This document shows, in pieces, positions 63,040-64,000 of a stretch of DNA of 64,000 nucleotides (position 1 is the stretch's first letter; every line of letters begins with the position of its first letter). Source of the stretch: Oscillospiraceae bacterium (GTDB lineage: Bacteria > Bacillota > Clostridia > Oscillospirales > Oscillospiraceae); the NCBI GenBank assembly GCA_009785345.1, contig WQWL01000004.1, positions 22,693 through 86,692 on the forward strand, written 5' to 3'. Position numbers and translations under genes: made by a program. The notes below the pieces were generated by a model that searched no databases, was not told the origin of the DNA, and worked only from the letters and a program-made list of their open reading frames with translations.

Positions 63040-63843
63040 ATGACAAATGTAAATGATGTATATGGTTTCCTTAAAGAGATTGCTCCCCTGGAGATGGCGA
63101 TGGAGAGCGATAATGTTGGTTTTCTCGTAGGAACATCAACTTCTGATGTGACAAACATTCTTGTCAGTCTCGATATAACTGATGAGGTTATAACAGAAGC
63201 TATCGATAATAATGTAGAACTAATTGTTGCCCATCACCCAATGTTCTTTTCACTAAATACGGTCACAGATACTGATTTGACAGGCAATAAAATTGTTCGC
63301 TTGTTGACAAACGGTATCTCTGCAATATGCATGCATACAAATCTTGACGCTGCTCGCGGAGGTGTAAATGATGCTCTTGCTGTCGCCGTTGGAATTGCCG
63401 ACAATGATAGGCAAGCAGATCCCTTGTCCGATGCGGTTCGACTTGATAACGGAGAAATAGTCTCACTGGGCAGACTTGGATATCTAAAAGAAGTTTGTAC
63501 AATGGATGAATATCTTGCCGTGCTTAAAAGAACACTTCATGCTGATGGATTCAAATACTATGACGCTGGTCGAGACGTGCACAAGGTTGCAATTGCCTCC
63601 GGTTCCGGCAGCTCCCAATGGTCTAATGCTATAAGGAGCGGCTGTGATACCTTTGTATCTGCTGACCTTAAATACCATCTTTTCCTTGAAGCAAAAGAGT
63701 TAGGAATTAATGTAATAGATGGCGGACACTTTTCCACAGAAAATGTTGTTGTCGATGTGCTTAATGATAAAATCAGTTTGGCTTTTCCAGATGTCAATGT
63801 TATGACATCCGGCGTATTAGATCAAATCTTTAAATTTTTCTAA
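63040..63843 (+). CDS. Nif3-like dinuclear metal-centre protein
   Basis: 267 aa from MTNVNDVYGFLKEIAPLEMA. Metal ligands are seen in LIVAHHPMFFS, CMHTNLDAARGGVNDALA and DGGHFSTENVVVDVL. Members form hexamers and have been tied to GTP cyclohydrolase I type 2-like and metal functions, but the role is unsettled. The length lacks the central insert of the YqfO type. AAAGGA 9 bases before the ATG decides the start. Confidence 0.92.
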   Translation: MTNVNDVYGFLKEIAPLEMAMESDNVGFLVGTSTSDVTNILVSLDITDEVITEAIDNNVELIVAHHPMFFSLNTVTDTDLTGNKIVRLLTNGISAICMHTNLDAARGGVNDALAVAVGIADNDRQADPLSDAVRLDNGEIVSLGRLGYLKEVCTMDEYLAVLKRTLHADGFKYYDAGRDVHKVAIASGSGSSQWSNAIRSGCDTFVSADLKYHLFLEAKELGINVIDGGHFSTENVVVDVLNDKISLAFPDVNVMTSGVLDQIFKFF

Positions 63844-63900
63844 TTTTAGAGGACATTAAAAGCAATGTATGAATGTGCTAAGGGTCTGTTACTAAATAAA

Positions 63901-63991
63901 CTGGACAATATCGCCACAGGATTTTTGTTGTCCAGGCTACGTGGGAAAACCGCAGTAATGCCTGTGGCCTTTCAAGGTTTTACCGCGTAGC
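63901..63991. ncRNA. Unrecognised structured element with kissing hairpins, cut by the window edge
   Basis: Hairpin 1: CTGGACAA (63901) / TTGTCCAG (63928). Hairpin 2: GCTACGTGGGAAAACC (63936) / GGTTTTACCGCGTAGC (63976), 16 positions with one mismatch and one wobble. The loop of hairpin 1 contains GCCACAGG and the loop of hairpin 2 CCTGTGGC, which are perfectly complementary. A 41-codon ORF (MYECAKGLLL) crosses it but looks non-coding. It may be the start of a larger structured RNA; strand and extent are unknown. Confidence 0.5.
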
Positions 63992-64000
63992 ATGGCGGCA

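Noticed and set aside
63864-63990. Short ORF MYECAKGLLL at the window edge as a gene
   Set aside because: It runs through both arms of two strong hairpins and matches no family known to me; a structured RNA explains the bases better.

Overview
The window looks like a chromosomal segment of a low-GC, Gram-positive anaerobe of the Clostridia (Bacillota). The grounds are AAGGAGG-type ribosome binding sites, RNase Y, a SigH-type sporulation sigma factor, VanW and NodB-type cell-wall proteins, lipobox lipoproteins, a [4Fe-4S]-type PurF and the long single-chain PurL. I cannot name the genus. No CRISPR array, rRNA or intact insertion sequence was seen, and there is one tRNA gene.

Layout. 0-13 kb: end of a polysaccharide deacetylase, then a minus-strand purine cluster read purL-purE-purK-purF-purM-purN-purD-purC and finally vanW. 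It covers the steps from PRPP to SAICAR; purB and purH are not here. A promoter with two PurBox-like sites lies before purL. 13-18.6 kb: MoxR / DUF58 / DUF4129 operon, an AlbA_2-type regulator, a tiny HELGH membrane protein and an XRE repressor. 18.9-30 kb: S41 protease-like lipoprotein, NodB deacetylase lipoprotein, P-type ATPase, two MFS exporters, MntP, RNase Y. 30.2-34 kb: tRNA-Ser and an ECF sigma / membrane protein / ABC ATPase / permease cassette. 34-45 kb: accessory island with a recombinase remnant, an MFS-LysR pair, PAP2, a large NACHT-pentapeptide-TPR STAND protein, decayed second copies of MFS and LysR, and a Roc-COR GTPase interrupted by an in-frame stop. 45-57 kb: two paralogous lipoproteins that join a propeller-like N-terminal half to an ABC solute-binding half, an ECF sigma/DUF4179 anti-sigma pair, and an operon of permeases, a membrane-fusion protein and a MacB-like periplasmic-domain protein without any ATPase. 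57-64 kb: housekeeping (ruvCA facing away from ruvB, glmM, sigH, trmK, nif3-like), ending in a strongly folded RNA-like element cut by the window edge.

Most notable: the glutaminase domain of PurL lacks its expected Cys and His; the 34-45 kb island records a duplication of an MFS-LysR-Roc block followed by internal deletions, with a NACHT gene between the copies; the propeller/solute-binding operon has an unusual composition; and two hairpins at the right edge carry perfectly complementary loops (a kissing-loop design). Several families of small palindromic repeats are scattered between genes. All domain calls come from reading motifs by eye; no database search was run.
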